Part shown: positions 9,457-18,302 of the stretch, piece after piece
How positions within the stretch are numbered: position 1 is the first letter of the stretch
How the letters are laid out: each line of letters opens with the position of its first letter
NCBI GenBank assembly: GCA_963715045.1
Contig: CAVQRC010000009.1
Location: 310,001-374,000, forward strand
DNA from: CAVQRC01 sp963715045
GTDB lineage: Bacteria; Planctomycetota; Planctomycetia; Pirellulales; Lacipirellulaceae
Direction: 5' to 3'
DNA length: 64,000 bases
Notes under the pieces: generated by a model
Told to the model about the DNA's origin: nothing
Databases searched by the model: none
Seen by the model: only the letters and a program-made list of their open reading frames with translations
Translations under genes and position numbers: made by a program

Positions 9457-10416
9457 ATGCGGAGAACCAGACTCGCGATGCGGGCCGCGTTTACGCTGGT
9501 GGAACTGCTGGTCGTGATCGCGATCATCGGCGTCCTGGTTGCCCTGCTGCTGCCGGCGGTGCAGGCGGCCCGCGAAGCGGCCCGCCGGACCCAATGCGTC
9601 AACCACCTGAAACAGCTCGGCCTGGCGATGCATTCCTTCAACGCTGCCCACGGCAAACTGCCGTTTGCGGGGGCTCACTGGGGTTCGGGTGGCTGGGTCA
9701 AGGAGTCGTTACCCTACATTGAAGAACAACCGCTCGCCGACCAGTGGAACGACGCCGTCGGATACCATGTGCAGCCGAATCTCGACATTTGCCGGGTACC
9801 CATTGCGACCCACATCTGCCCCAGCGATACGCCGACGCGTTCGTCATGGGGTGGCATTGCCTTTGAAATGGCGAATTTCAACTATGCGGCCAACCTGGGT
9901 AACACTTCGGTGTTCCGCGTGACGCCCCTCAATGGCGTTGTGTATGGGGGAGCACCTTTTCACTACGAGGAAGATCCAAACAAGATTACGGAAGTCGATT
10001 TGGTCAAAGTGCAGGACGGAACGAGCAACACGCTGCTGCTGGCCGAAGTGCGGCAGGCGCCCGACCGCCTGGCGCAAGACAGCACGCATAAGGACCTCCG
10101 CGGGCTGACGTGGTACGGGCATCACGCAGGCATCACCACGCACGAGTCGCCGAATTCTTCGGTACCTGATTACGTGCAGAATTTCTGGTGCCCGAATCCG
10201 ACGGCGGCTGCCGCCGAGGGGATGCCGTGTCGGCACGAATCGGGCCAGGCGACCGGCGCGACTCCCAAGAACCTCTCTTCCCGGAGCGTCCATGCGGGCG
10301 GCGTTCAAGTCGCAATGTGCGACGGTTCCGTGCGGTTTGTCCAGAACAGCATTGATTTGAACACGTGGCGAAATCTCGGGAGTTCGCAAGACGGTCAGGT
10401 CGTGGGCGAATTCTGA
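9457..10416 (+). CDS. DUF1559 domain-containing pseudopilin-like protein
   Basis: 319 residues. The N-terminus carries a type IV prepilin-like signal: basic leader, then AFTLVELLVVIAIIGVLVAL, with Glu five residues after the expected cleavage and Ala instead of the usual Gly before Phe. RREAARRTQCVNHLKQLGLA-type text follows, and the C-terminus has the H-X9-DG motif (HAGGVQVAMCDGSVRF). These are the marks of the very expanded planctomycetal DUF1559 family, thought to be processed by prepilin peptidase and displayed at the membrane. A GGGAG at about 9444 supports the start. The next gene is a small lipoprotein, a common neighbour of DUF1559 genes. Confidence 0.93.
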   Translation: MRRTRLAMRAAFTLVELLVVIAIIGVLVALLLPAVQAAREAARRTQCVNHLKQLGLAMHSFNAAHGKLPFAGAHWGSGGWVKESLPYIEEQPLADQWNDAVGYHVQPNLDICRVPIATHICPSDTPTRSSWGGIAFEMANFNYAANLGNTSVFRVTPLNGVVYGGAPFHYEEDPNKITEVDLVKVQDGTSNTLLLAEVRQAPDRLAQDSTHKDLRGLTWYGHHAGITTHESPNSSVPDYVQNFWCPNPTAAAAEGMPCRHESGQATGATPKNLSSRSVHAGGVQVAMCDGSVRFVQNSIDLNTWRNLGSSQDGQVVGEF

Positions 10417-10476
10417 CGGTCCGTGACAAACGTTTGTCGACCATCGGTCGCTTCCGCTGCTGGATGTGTAGAACAC

Positions 10477-10878
10477 ATGATGATTCAGAAGTTCGTACTG
10501 CTCTCATTTGCCGTAGTGCTGATCATGCCCGCAGGTGGCTGCAACGACGGTCCCGCCGTCTACGAGGTGGTCGGTTCCGCGAGTTACCAAGGCAACCCGC
10601 TCGCGGAAGGATTGATCATTTTCGCGCCCCGAGATGGCATTGGCCCCACTGCCACGGGCGACATTCGCGATGGCCGATTCTCTGTTTTCGCGACGGCCGG
10701 GGAGAAAACCGTGCGGATCACTGCCAGCAAAGAAACCGGCCGGATGATCCAAGGCGCCATGGATCAGCAGTACCCAGAGCGAATCGATATCGTTCCTCCG
10801 CAGTACAACACCGCCTCGACACTCGTTCGCAATATCGATCCAGACGGCAGCCGGGTGATCGACTTCCAGCTCGAATAA
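10477..10878 (+). CDS. small lipoprotein (carboxypeptidase-regulatory-like fold suspected)
   Basis: 133 residues from ATG 10477 (MMIQKFVLLSFAVVLIMPAGGC), a clear lipoprotein signal with the lipobox cysteine at residue 22. The mature part reads VVGSASYQGNPLAEGLIIFAP and GDIRDGRFSVFATAGEKTVRI, a pattern typical of transthyretin/carboxypeptidase-regulatory-like beta sandwiches that follow DUF1559 genes in planctomycetes. It lies 60 bases after the DUF1559 gene on the same strand and is probably co-transcribed. No catalytic motif is visible. The fold is an inference from the pattern. Confidence 0.85.
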   Translation: MMIQKFVLLSFAVVLIMPAGGCNDGPAVYEVVGSASYQGNPLAEGLIIFAPRDGIGPTATGDIRDGRFSVFATAGEKTVRITASKETGRMIQGAMDQQYPERIDIVPPQYNTASTLVRNIDPDGSRVIDFQLE

Positions 10879-10957
10879 CGGCAGAAGTGAAACGCCGGAA
10901 CACCGCGGTGGATCGGTAGCTTGGTGTTCGCCGCAGCGGACTTCCGCTTGTTCCGGC

Positions 10958-12292
10958 CTAGGGCCTCGCGACGAGCATCGCCAGTGTGCTCCCTTCGGCT
11001 GCAGTCTGTTGTGCCGCGCGGAGTCGCTCGACGAGTATCGAAGCACGTCCTCGACTGCCTTCGTCGGCCATCTCAAAACCGATCTCGATGAACTCCGTCG
11101 CGTTCATCTGCTCGGGTGGCTTGGCCAGCGTGACCGCCTGATCGGGACGCTCGACGCGATGCAGCCAGCCTTGGCGGACCAGGCGTTCGACGATCCGTGC
11201 GGCCGTTGGCCGGGGGATCGCCGTCGTGTCCGCGAGTTGGTCGACCGTGACCGGCCGGCCTGCGAGGAACTGCTCGGCCGCCACCTCCATGACCGTGAGC
11301 ACCGCTGTCGGATCGACGATACCGCTCCGCAGATAGGGCTGATCGATCTGGTTCAGCGTTTTTCCCGACAACATCTGCAGCGTGGAACTTACCTGGAGTC
11401 CGAACAGGATCGCCAGCCACATCAGGTACACCCAGAACATGAACAGCGGAACGAGCCCCAGTGAGCCATAAAGCTGGTTGATCGAAAACGCCCCACCCAG
11501 ATACGCGCCCAGCGTGTGTTTCCCCGCCCCCAGCAGCAGTGTCGCGACGACCGCTCCGACGCACGCGGGGCCCAACTTGACCGCGGCGTTGGGGACCAGT
11601 GCGTAGACCGCGAACATGAACAGCCACACCGCCGCGAAGCTCGAAAGGACTTGCGCGGTCAGCAGCAGCCACTGCCAGGTATCCGTGGAAGCGATCCAAT
11701 CATTGAAGTGGGCGTGGAGGTAGGACGCCAGAACGAACATCACAGGACCTACCGTAAGAATGAACCAGTACACCGTAACGCGACGGGACCACGACCGCCC
11801 CCCGGAAGCACGATAGATCACGTCGAAGGTATTCTCGATGGTCACCATCAGACCAATCGCGGCATAGACGACCACGGCCGTTCCGACCCAGCCGATACCG
11901 GCCAGATTCGTTGTCGCCAGTTGGCCGATCAGGTCGTCGAGCCATGCCGCGAGCGTGAGGGCCGATTCTGGCTCCGCCGTAGCGACCTGGATCTTGTCCA
12001 GACCCGCCGCCACGAACAGTGCGTGCAGCGACCGCAGGATCTCATCCGAGCCCTTGATCGCCTTGATGAGGATCATTCCCACGACGAGTACCGGGGCGAG
12101 GCCGAACAACGTCCGGAACGCCAAAGCGGCCGCCATCTGCGGCGCCCGATCTTCGCGCAGCTGCCGGGCACCGAAGCGACCCAGATCGTACGCGTACCGC
12201 GCCGCCCGCTGCCATCGATTCAACTCCTGCAGCGGTTGCGTGATTGCCCGCCGCAGCCAAGTGAGCACCAGCCCGATTCCCTCGCGCAACAT
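10958..12292 (-). CDS. YihY/virulence factor BrkB family membrane protein with C-terminal winged-helix domain
   Basis: 444 residues. Residues about 25-290 form the YihY/BrkB membrane domain: an amphipathic N-terminus, QMAAALAFRTLFGLAPVLVV, then further helices including WVGTAVVVYAAIGLMVTIEN and LYGSLGLVPLFMFWVYLMWL. Residues about 325-400 read as a winged helix (VDQLADTTAIPRPTAARIVE, LVRQGWLHRV), followed by a short acidic tail. Older literature called the family ribonuclease BN, but that activity belongs to another gene; its real role is unclear. The gene faces away from the repeat-rich intergenic region. The frame is intact. Confidence 0.9.
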   Translation of the reverse strand: MLREGIGLVLTWLRRAITQPLQELNRWQRAARYAYDLGRFGARQLREDRAPQMAAALAFRTLFGLAPVLVVGMILIKAIKGSDEILRSLHALFVAAGLDKIQVATAEPESALTLAAWLDDLIGQLATTNLAGIGWVGTAVVVYAAIGLMVTIENTFDVIYRASGGRSWSRRVTVYWFILTVGPVMFVLASYLHAHFNDWIASTDTWQWLLLTAQVLSSFAAVWLFMFAVYALVPNAAVKLGPACVGAVVATLLLGAGKHTLGAYLGGAFSINQLYGSLGLVPLFMFWVYLMWLAILFGLQVSSTLQMLSGKTLNQIDQPYLRSGIVDPTAVLTVMEVAAEQFLAGRPVTVDQLADTTAIPRPTAARIVERLVRQGWLHRVERPDQAVTLAKPPEQMNATEFIEIGFEMADEGSRGRASILVERLRAAQQTAAEGSTLAMLVARP

Positions 12293-12382
12293 CGTCTAAA
12301 CTCCGTTGACCCGTCTGCTCTTGTCCAGTTTCAGTCTACCGCAGCGTCGCCCTCGTGGTGCGACACACGCTCGGCGGCAACC

Positions 12383-12420
12383 AACCGGAGCCCCCGGCTT
12401 TGCCCTGGTTGTTCTACACA
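12383..12420 (+). repeat. dispersed repeat ending in GTTGTTCTACACA, copy 1
   Basis: The unit runs from AACCGGAGCCCCCGGC to GTTGTTCTACACA. Its reverse complement, beginning TGTGTAGAACAAC, matches 13158-13190 and 52103-52125. The GGAGCCCCCGG part also occurs alone at 12451-12463 and, inverted, near 13110-13125. Confidence 0.65.
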
Positions 12421-12537
12421 TCTGCGGCAGTCCGCGGCGGCTACGATCCAACCGGAGCCCCCGAAAATCGGTAGGGGGTTTTTGTCCCGTTTTTGTTCCG
12501 CCGAACCAGTCACACGGAGGATACGCGGCGCGTTGAT

Positions 12538-12616
12538 CAGCTGCGAAGCAGCGGCAGCATTTAGCCGTGGGCGAGCGATGACGAGCCTCGGGCGAGGCTT
12601 CGCGTAGCCCACGGTT
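12538..12616 (+). repeat. REP-like hairpin, inverted pair, arm 1
   Basis: Begins CAGCTGCGAAGCAGCGGCAG and ends GCCCACGGTT. Within it, TAGCCGTGGGC can pair with GCCCACGGTT to form a hairpin. The reverse complement of 12860-12937 matches it over nearly its whole length: the first 22 bases and TAGCCGTGGGCGAGCG are identical. Confidence 0.8.
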
Positions 12617-12859
12617 GTCTGCGGCGCAGTAGGAACCCCGGCGGCGGCACGGCGGCATGCGTTTCGCAGGCCGAGGCAGAAGATTCACGTGTCGTAGCAG
12701 CATTGTTCGCTTCGCGAACGATCGAACAGCATCACTGGAGAGAATCAGTCGGTCGGCGAAGCCGACCACTTTCACCTGCCCAAAGGAGCCTCCGACGAGT
12801 CGTCGCCTGCCTGGCCGACGATGGTTCGCGGGCGCGGGCCCGTTCTGGGCGAGCGCGGT

Positions 12860-12937
12860 AACCGTGGGCTCCGCTTCAACTCGCCAGAGGCTCGTCACGC
12901 TCGCCCACGGCTAGTTGCTGCCGCTGCTTCGCAGCTG
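12860..12937 (-). repeat. REP-like hairpin, inverted pair, arm 2
   Basis: Inverted partner of 12538-12616, separated by about 243 bases. Together they bound a 400-bp segment without an open frame. This could be a bacterial interspersed mosaic-type pair of REP units or a small non-autonomous element; no target-site duplication is evident at the outer edges. Confidence 0.8.
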
Positions 12938-13157
12938 TTCGCCTCGCCGCGATTTCTCAGCGTGCTCAGCGCCTCTGCGCGACCTATCGAGCGTCCCCAG
13001 GCTCGCGGGGGTCTGGTTGCGGTCCAAGACGCACCCAAGATGCGATCAAGCGGAACCGGTTGAATCGACGCAGCAATCGCAAAACGCCCGCCAAAAACTC
13101 ACATTTTCGGGGGCCCAGCCGGGGGCTCCAGTAAATGCGCGGGTGCGAGCGTTTACT

Positions 13158-13190
13158 TGTGTAGAACAACGAGGGCTCTGCCGGGGGACG
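13158..13190 (-). repeat. dispersed repeat TGTGTAGAACAAC, copy 2
   Basis: Starts TGTGTAGAACAAC and continues GAGGGC, then GCCGGGGG, the reverse complement of the element at 12383-12420 with a few changes. Confidence 0.6.
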
Positions 13191-13483
13191 CCTCGGATGT
13201 GCGACCTGCCACGACAGTGCCGTACTGCGTGCCAAGCTGGTTCTGGGGAGGACGGTCGCGGTGGTCAACCCGTTCGGACGACGTCCTGGCCCTGCGAAAA
13301 CCCCGCACAAAGGGGTGGTTCCCAGCGGGTTCCGGCACCGCGGACGTGAAATGGCGATTCGGCCGCGTCCCCCGGCAAAACCGGGAGCTCCGGTTATCCG
13401 TGTCGCGCGGGTGCGGCGTAAGCAGTACAATCGTGGCCCTGCTGCATGACTCAAACCCTGGGCCGAACGGTGAGGTAATTTCG

Positions 13484-14922
13484 ATGACGCGCATCAAGTA
13501 CCTGGTGGCCACTTTCGCGTTGTTCACCACACCCTGGCCTGGCCGACGTCCGTCTGCCCAAGGTTCTCGCTTCGCAGATGGTCCTGCAGCGAGACAGCGA
13601 CGTCACAGTCTGGGGCTGGGCGGATGCGGGCGAAGCCGTCCGTGTCACGGGCGACTGGCTCGATACGGTCGCGAGCACCACCGCCGATGCCGCCGGTCAC
13701 TGGCAGGTCACCATCAAGACGGGCATGGCGGGCGGGCCGCACACGACTGACGATCGAGGGCAACAATCGGATCGAGCTGGACCAGATCCTGTTCGGCGAA
13801 GTGTGGCTGGCGTCGGGCCAGTCGAATATGGAGATGCCGCTTGTGGCGGTCTCGGGCGCCTACACCGGAATCAACGACGCCGAGCAGGAAGTCGCCGCGG
13901 CCGATCATCCGGAAATCCGCCTGTTTCAGGTCGGGAATTTCAGCAGCCGCGACCCGCTCGACGACGTCGAAACCGGGATCAGCATGTACGGCATTCCGCC
14001 CGCGAAGTGCACATGGCAGCCGTGCTCGCCCGAGTCGATTCCCACATTCTCGTCGACCGCGTATTTCTTCGCCCGCGAACTGAATCGGCAACTGGACGTG
14101 CCAATCGGGATCATCGACGCTTCGTGGGGTGGCACGTCGGCCGAAGCGTGGACGCCCGCGGCCGGGTTGAAGGCGCTCGGTCTCGAAGACGATCTCCAGC
14201 AGGCGAAGACGCTCCCGCAGAAAGCAGATGAGAAAATTCCCTCGCGGCTCTACAACGGCATGATTCATCCCCTCCGCAAGTTCAGCATCCGCGGAGCCGT
14301 GTGGTACCAGGGCGAAGGTAACGCCGGACGGGCAGACAAGTATCGCCAACTCTTCTCCACCATGATCGGCCACTGGCGAACCGCCTTCGGTCAGGAGTTT
14401 CCCTTCTACTTTGTGCAGATTGCGCCCTTCAATTACCAGGGGGTCAATGCGGCGTATCTACGCGAAGCGCAGCTCGAGACGCTCTCCGTACCGGGGACCG
14501 GAATGGCGGTCACGATGGACATTGGCAATCTCACCGACATTCACCCCAAGAACAAGCAGGAAGTCGGCCGCCGCCTGGCGTTGTGGGCGTTGGCCAGGGA
14601 CTATGGCCGCGACGTTGTTTACTCGGGGCCACTCTACAGGTCGAGCCAGTTCCTCGACGGCACGGCGCGACTCGAGTTCGAGCATGCCGGCAGCGGGCTG
14701 GCGACACGAGACGGCCAGCCGCCGAGTCATTTCGAGATCGCCGGGGCTGATAAGGTCTTTCATCCGGCAACGGCGGTGATCGACGGCGATTCGCTGATCG
14801 TGTCGTCCGACGAAGTGGCCGATCCGAAAGCAGTCCGCTACGCGTTCACGAGCGAGGCCATGCCGAACCTGATGAACCAGGAGGGTCTTCCCGCGAGTTC
14901 GTTTCGCACCGACCGCTGGTGA
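13484..14922 (+). CDS. sialate O-acetylesterase (SASA domain), two frameshifts near the N-terminus
   Basis: The start is the ATG at 13484 (MTRIKYLVATFALF, signal peptide) with GAGG upstream. Conserved text continues in a second frame (LASQMVLQRDSDVTVWGWAD, WQVTIKTGMAGGPHT) and from about 13750 in a third (LTIEGNNRIELDQILFGEVW, GQSNMEMPL). Two single-base shifts, near 13540 and 13745, therefore separate pieces of one gene of about 480 codons. GQSNMEM carries the nucleophile serine of the SASA/SGNH fold, and DIGNLTDIHPKNKQEVG carries the Asp/His pair near the C-terminus. GAVWYQGEGNA fits the oxyanion/Gln-Gly-Glu block. The enzyme removes O-acetyl groups from sialic acids or other sugars outside the cytoplasm. 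From 13750 onward the frame is intact. Confidence 0.9.
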
Positions 14923-14936
14923 GGGCAGGGCGTCGT

Positions 14937-14965
14937 GGGCCACACTCGCCGAGTGTGGCTCAAAG
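14937..14965 (+). repeat. 29-nt hairpin repeat, copy 1
   Basis: A hairpin of GCCACACTCG and CGAGTGTGGC, 14 bases after the stop of the sialate esterase. The 29 bases match 18319-18347 at most positions (GGGCCACAC, CGCCG, GTGGCTC and AAG are shared). Position after a gene end suggests a terminator or a REP unit. Confidence 0.55.
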
Positions 14966-15050
14966 ATGGTGATTGCCCGGCGTTGATGGGGAACGCTGAT
15001 GGATTCAACGCCGGGATGATACAATTCGTGCCCGTCGTGTCCGGTTTCAG

Positions 15051-16037
15051 TTGGAAATGCCCTTGGAGTGTCAGGTGGCTCGTCAAAAACGGATCGGATT
15101 TACGCTCGTCGAACTACTGGTCGTGATCGCGATCATCGGGATCCTGGTCGGACTCCTGTTGCCCGCGGTGCAGTCGGCCCGCGAGGCCTCGCGGCGGTCA
15201 CAGTGCAAGAATCATCTCAAGCAACTCGCGTTGGCCGCGTTGCTCCATGAAGGTGCCCATGAGTTTCTACCCACGGGCGGGTGGCGGTACTACTGGGTCG
15301 GCGATCCGGATCAAGGCTTCGACCGCAAGCAGCCAGGCAGCTGGATTTACAACGTGTTGCCCTACCTGGAAGAGGACGCCATCCGTCAAATCGGCGCGGG
15401 ATTGTCGGGCACGGAAAAGTCGGCGGCGCTTGCCGCGTTGATCGGATCCCCGCTCGAAACACTCCACTGCCCGGCGAGAAGAGCAGCCCGGCCCTACCAG
15501 ATCAATGGCGGCTGGCAACCGGTCAATGCTGCAGTGTCGCCTGTCGGGGCCCGTACCGATTACGCGGCGAACGGCGGATCGAATTGGCCGCTCTGGTGGG
15601 ATGCCCCGCAAGGGAGTTCGGCCGACATTGCCGACGCCCCGAATTTCAGGTGGCCGGACATGTCGAGCTGCAATGGCGTGATCTGCAGTGCCAGCGTCAT
15701 TCCGCTCAACAGGATTACGGATGGATACAGCAACACCTATTTGATTGGCGAGAAGTATCTGAATCCGGACAATTACGAGAACGGTCTTGATCCCGCGGAT
15801 AACGAAACGATGTACGGCGGCTACGACTGGGATTACCAACGCTGGTCCGTCGTGCCGCCCATCTCCGATCGGCCCGGCCTGACCGATCCCAAGGCCTTTG
15901 GCAGCGCCCACTCCGCAATCTGGCAGATGGCGTTCTGCGATGGATCCGTTCACGCCATCAGCTATTCGATAGAACCTCTCATGCACGATCGGTTGTGCGG
16001 ACGCGACGATGGGGAAACCGTCGAAAGTCCGTTTTAG
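15051..16037 (+). CDS. DUF1559 domain-containing pseudopilin-like protein
   Basis: 328 residues. It has a short basic leader with the canonical processing site G16/F17 (IGFTLVELLVVIAIIGILVG), then SAREASRRSQCKNHLKQLAL. The C-terminal end has HSAIWQMAFCDGSVHA, the H-X9-DG motif. A second in-frame ATG at 15057 could also be the start. It is a diverged paralogue of the protein at 9457-10416. It is followed directly by the palindromic element at 16038-16113. Confidence 0.93.
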   Translation: MEMPLECQVARQKRIGFTLVELLVVIAIIGILVGLLLPAVQSAREASRRSQCKNHLKQLALAALLHEGAHEFLPTGGWRYYWVGDPDQGFDRKQPGSWIYNVLPYLEEDAIRQIGAGLSGTEKSAALAALIGSPLETLHCPARRAARPYQINGGWQPVNAAVSPVGARTDYAANGGSNWPLWWDAPQGSSADIADAPNFRWPDMSSCNGVICSASVIPLNRITDGYSNTYLIGEKYLNPDNYENGLDPADNETMYGGYDWDYQRWSVVPPISDRPGLTDPKAFGSAHSAIWQMAFCDGSVHAISYSIEPLMHDRLCGRDDGETVESPF

Positions 16038-16113
16038 AGACGATCCCAGAATTGGCCGCAGCGAACGACATTTCCCGGCCGTGGGAGACGTTCACTGTGA
16101 TTTTGGGATAGGT
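16038..16113 (+). repeat. 75-bp palindromic element, copy A
   Basis: Begins right after the TAG of the DUF1559 gene. It reads GACGATCCC, then GGCCGTGGGAGACGTTCACT, then TTTTGGGATAGGT. The ends are imperfect inverted repeats. It aligns base for base with the reverse complement of copy B (21639-21716) and with copy C (62801-62873). Confidence 0.8.
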
Positions 16114-16139
16114 ACTCAGAACCCGCCCAGAAGCCTCGT

Positions 16140-16757
16140 TCACGTTGACCTGCTGCTCAGCCGAAACACCAGGTCGAGCAACTGAGCGTTGTCTTGGGCG
16201 ACTTCCAGTCCGAATTCAGTCGCCGTGTTGTAAATCGCTGGCAATGGTTGCGTCGGGTGGGTGAGCTCGATTCTGTAGATCCCCGGTTGAGCACCGGTGA
16301 GGCCGCCCAGATCCTGGTCGAAATCGCTTTGCGCGACGCCGACCAGAGCAATTCCGCGGCGATTGGTGGTGCCCGTCGCCGTCTTCACGGCATCGCCCAG
16401 AAACGGCTCAGGAACGAGCCGTACCAACGCGCCGTCGAGTGGTCGCCCATCGAGCAGTACGACGCACGTGATCGGCATCATGCCCATCCGACTCTCCTGC
16501 CACATCCGCAGTCGAGCCGCGATCTCTTCGGCATTCAAGCTGCCGTCACCGTCCTGGTCGTACCGCGACAGGGATGCCCGGAGTCCCGGGCATTGCTCGA
16601 GCTCGCCGCCTGAGAGCACGCGATCGCCATCCGTGTCGTACGCGGAAATCGCTGCCATGCCCGCCTCATCCGGGGATATCTGTGGAGGCGGGATCCGCGG
16701 CGGGCGACTGCTGCACGAGGCCAGCAAAGCGACGCCCCACACGGCGAGTAATACCAT
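16140..16757 (-). CDS. EF-hand lipoprotein
   Basis: From the ATG at 16757 (MVLLAVWGVALLASC) the protein has a lipoprotein signal with the lipobox cysteine at residue 15; the same frame extends upstream to 16865, so a longer start is possible. Two EF-hand calcium loops follow: DTDGDRVLSGGE and DQDGDGSLNAEE. The C-terminal half (ITCVVLLDGRPLDGALVRLV, GIYRIELTHP) resembles the carboxypeptidase-regulatory-like fold seen in small planctomycetal lipoproteins. It is predicted to be anchored in a membrane facing the periplasm. It may bind calcium, but the role is unknown. Confidence 0.85.
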   Translation of the reverse strand: MVLLAVWGVALLASCSSRPPRIPPPQISPDEAGMAAISAYDTDGDRVLSGGELEQCPGLRASLSRYDQDGDGSLNAEEIAARLRMWQESRMGMMPITCVVLLDGRPLDGALVRLVPEPFLGDAVKTATGTTNRRGIALVGVAQSDFDQDLGGLTGAQPGIYRIELTHPTQPLPAIYNTATEFGLEVAQDNAQLLDLVFRLSSRST

Positions 16758-17009
16758 CCACAATTTGTTGCGGACCTTGTCCGCCACAACCGGGCCAGCA
16801 AACGCCCAACCGATCAACAGCGATCGCCAGCAAAGCACGATCGTTTCTCCAGGAATGCGAAACATAACACGGTAAGGCGAATTTCTGGACCTGGTTTCAG
16901 GACTCCGACGGCCGGGAAACGGGATGTTAGAAACACGTTCTGCAACGGCTTCGAGACACCAGTGGCACGGCGAGCTTTCTCTTCCTCGTGGGACTTTGCA
17001 GTTGCCACT

Positions 17010-18302
17010 CTAAACCACGATCTCGTAACCGGCTCTTTGCGGCCGGCTGAGCCACGTGTTGGCTTCGTCATCTCCGACGATCTGTTCGCGGACCGGATCC
17101 CACTCTAACTTGCGGCCCAGGCGGAGAGAGATGTTGGCCAGGTGACAGGTCGTCAACGCGCGATGGTGAGAGAACACGTCTGAAATCGGCTGGGCTCTCT
17201 CGCGGACACATTCAAAGAAGTTTCGCATGTGATTGCCTGGCTGCCGTCCGCCATAGACTTTGACTACCGCGTCCTCCGGCAACGGATTCTCAGCGAGCTG
17301 CTCCACAGGTTTCCCGCTGACTCGGCCGCGATTGGCAAAGATCCGGCCCTGATCTCCTTCAAACAGCACGCCGACGCTTTCGCCTTGGGTGCTGCGAATG
17401 ATCATTTCCACATCGTTCGGGCAGATGCAGGTGATGTGAAACTCGGTGGCCGTGTTGAATCCGTTGGGAATGTCGGGCAGCGTGCCGCTGGCGTCGATGC
17501 TGGTCGGGCTGGTGTCGTCCATTCCCAGGCCCCACTGGGCGATGTCGACGTGGTGCGCGCCCCAATCGGTGAGCATGCCGCCGGAATACTCATACCACCA
17601 GCGAAACGTGCCATGGCAACGCTGGGGAATATAGTCGATGAGCGGCGCCTGGCCCAACCACCTTTCCCAGTCGAGCTGGGCGGGCGGCTGGGCGGTCTGA
17701 AACGGACCACCGCCAGGTCCTTTGTGGAGATTCACTTCGACCCGCTGAATCTTGCCAATGCGACCTTCGCGAATCAGCGCGATCGCCATGAGGAAATAGA
17801 GATTCCATTCGCTTCGCTGTTGGGTGCCCACCTGAAAGACGCGGCCCGTTTCTTTGACGACCTGGCAGATCTTCTTCCCTTCGTCGATCGTCAGCGTGAG
17901 CGGTTTCTCGCAGTACACGTCTTTTCCAGCACGCAGTGCGTCGATCGCGATCTTGGCATGCCAGTGATCAGGCGTAGCGATGATCACGGCATCGATGTCG
18001 GGGCGATCGAGCAACTTTCGGTAATCGCCGTACGCCTGGCCCTTTCCGCCGGTCAGGCCGAGAGAACGCTGGGCTCGATTGCGGTCGACATCGCAGACGG
18101 CGGCAAAGTCACAGAACTCGCCGGCCTGTCGGTTGATGCCTCCTGCCCGCCCACCCATGCCGATCGCCCCGGCAATCGGGCGATCGTTTTTTGACTCCGT
18201 CTGTGCGCGGGCCGCACTCCAGAAATACGGCACCAACGTGGAGCCTGCCGCTCCGTGAAGGAACCGCCGCCGCGAAAGTCCCGTATTCGAGTTCTCCGGC
18301 AT
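17010..18302 (-). CDS. Gfo/Idh/MocA family oxidoreductase with Tat signal
   Basis: 430 residues from the ATG at 18302 (MPENSNTGLSRRRFLHGAAG), giving a twin-arginine signal SRRRFLHG; the frame extends nine codons further, but this start fits the signal best. The Rossmann domain starts AGAIGMGGRAGG and is followed by IDAVIIATPDHWHAKIAIDA and CEKPLTLTIDEG with the EKP lysine. The C-terminal domain has DWGAHHVDIAQWGLG. The protein is exported and probably oxidises or reduces a sugar derivative. It is a complete paralogue of the truncated gene at the window start. The frame is intact. Confidence 0.95.
   Translation of the reverse strand: MPENSNTGLSRRRFLHGAAGSTLVPYFWSAARAQTESKNDRPIAGAIGMGGRAGGINRQAGEFCDFAAVCDVDRNRAQRSLGLTGGKGQAYGDYRKLLDRPDIDAVIIATPDHWHAKIAIDALRAGKDVYCEKPLTLTIDEGKKICQVVKETGRVFQVGTQQRSEWNLYFLMAIALIREGRIGKIQRVEVNLHKGPGGGPFQTAQPPAQLDWERWLGQAPLIDYIPQRCHGTFRWWYEYSGGMLTDWGAHHVDIAQWGLGMDDTSPTSIDASGTLPDIPNGFNTATEFHITCICPNDVEMIIRSTQGESVGVLFEGDQGRIFANRGRVSGKPVEQLAENPLPEDAVVKVYGGRQPGNHMRNFFECVRERAQPISDVFSHHRALTTCHLANISLRLGRKLEWDPVREQIVGDDEANTWLSRPQRAGYEIVV

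Larger units (their letters stand above)
12293..13483. other. 1.2-kb intergenic region dense in palindromic repeats
   Basis: No credible gene lies here; the frames seen are arginine-rich and split by repeats. The region holds two inverted copies of a roughly 78-bp hairpin (12538-12616 and 12860-12937), copies of a CCCCCGGCTTTGCC-type unit joined to GTTGTTCTACACA (12383-12420 and, inverted, 13158-13190), CCAACCGGAGCCCCCG twice (12381-12396, 12448-12463), and a further diverged inverted copy near 13370-13400. Small hairpins such as GTTCGCTTCGCGAAC (about 12704) and GGTCGGCGAAGCCGACC (about 12750) fill the rest. The clustering fits a repeat sink between two genes. Confidence 0.7.

Noticed and set aside
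12538..12937. Insertion sequence
   Set aside because: Inverted ends are present, but there is no transposase frame inside and no target duplication; called a repeat pair instead.
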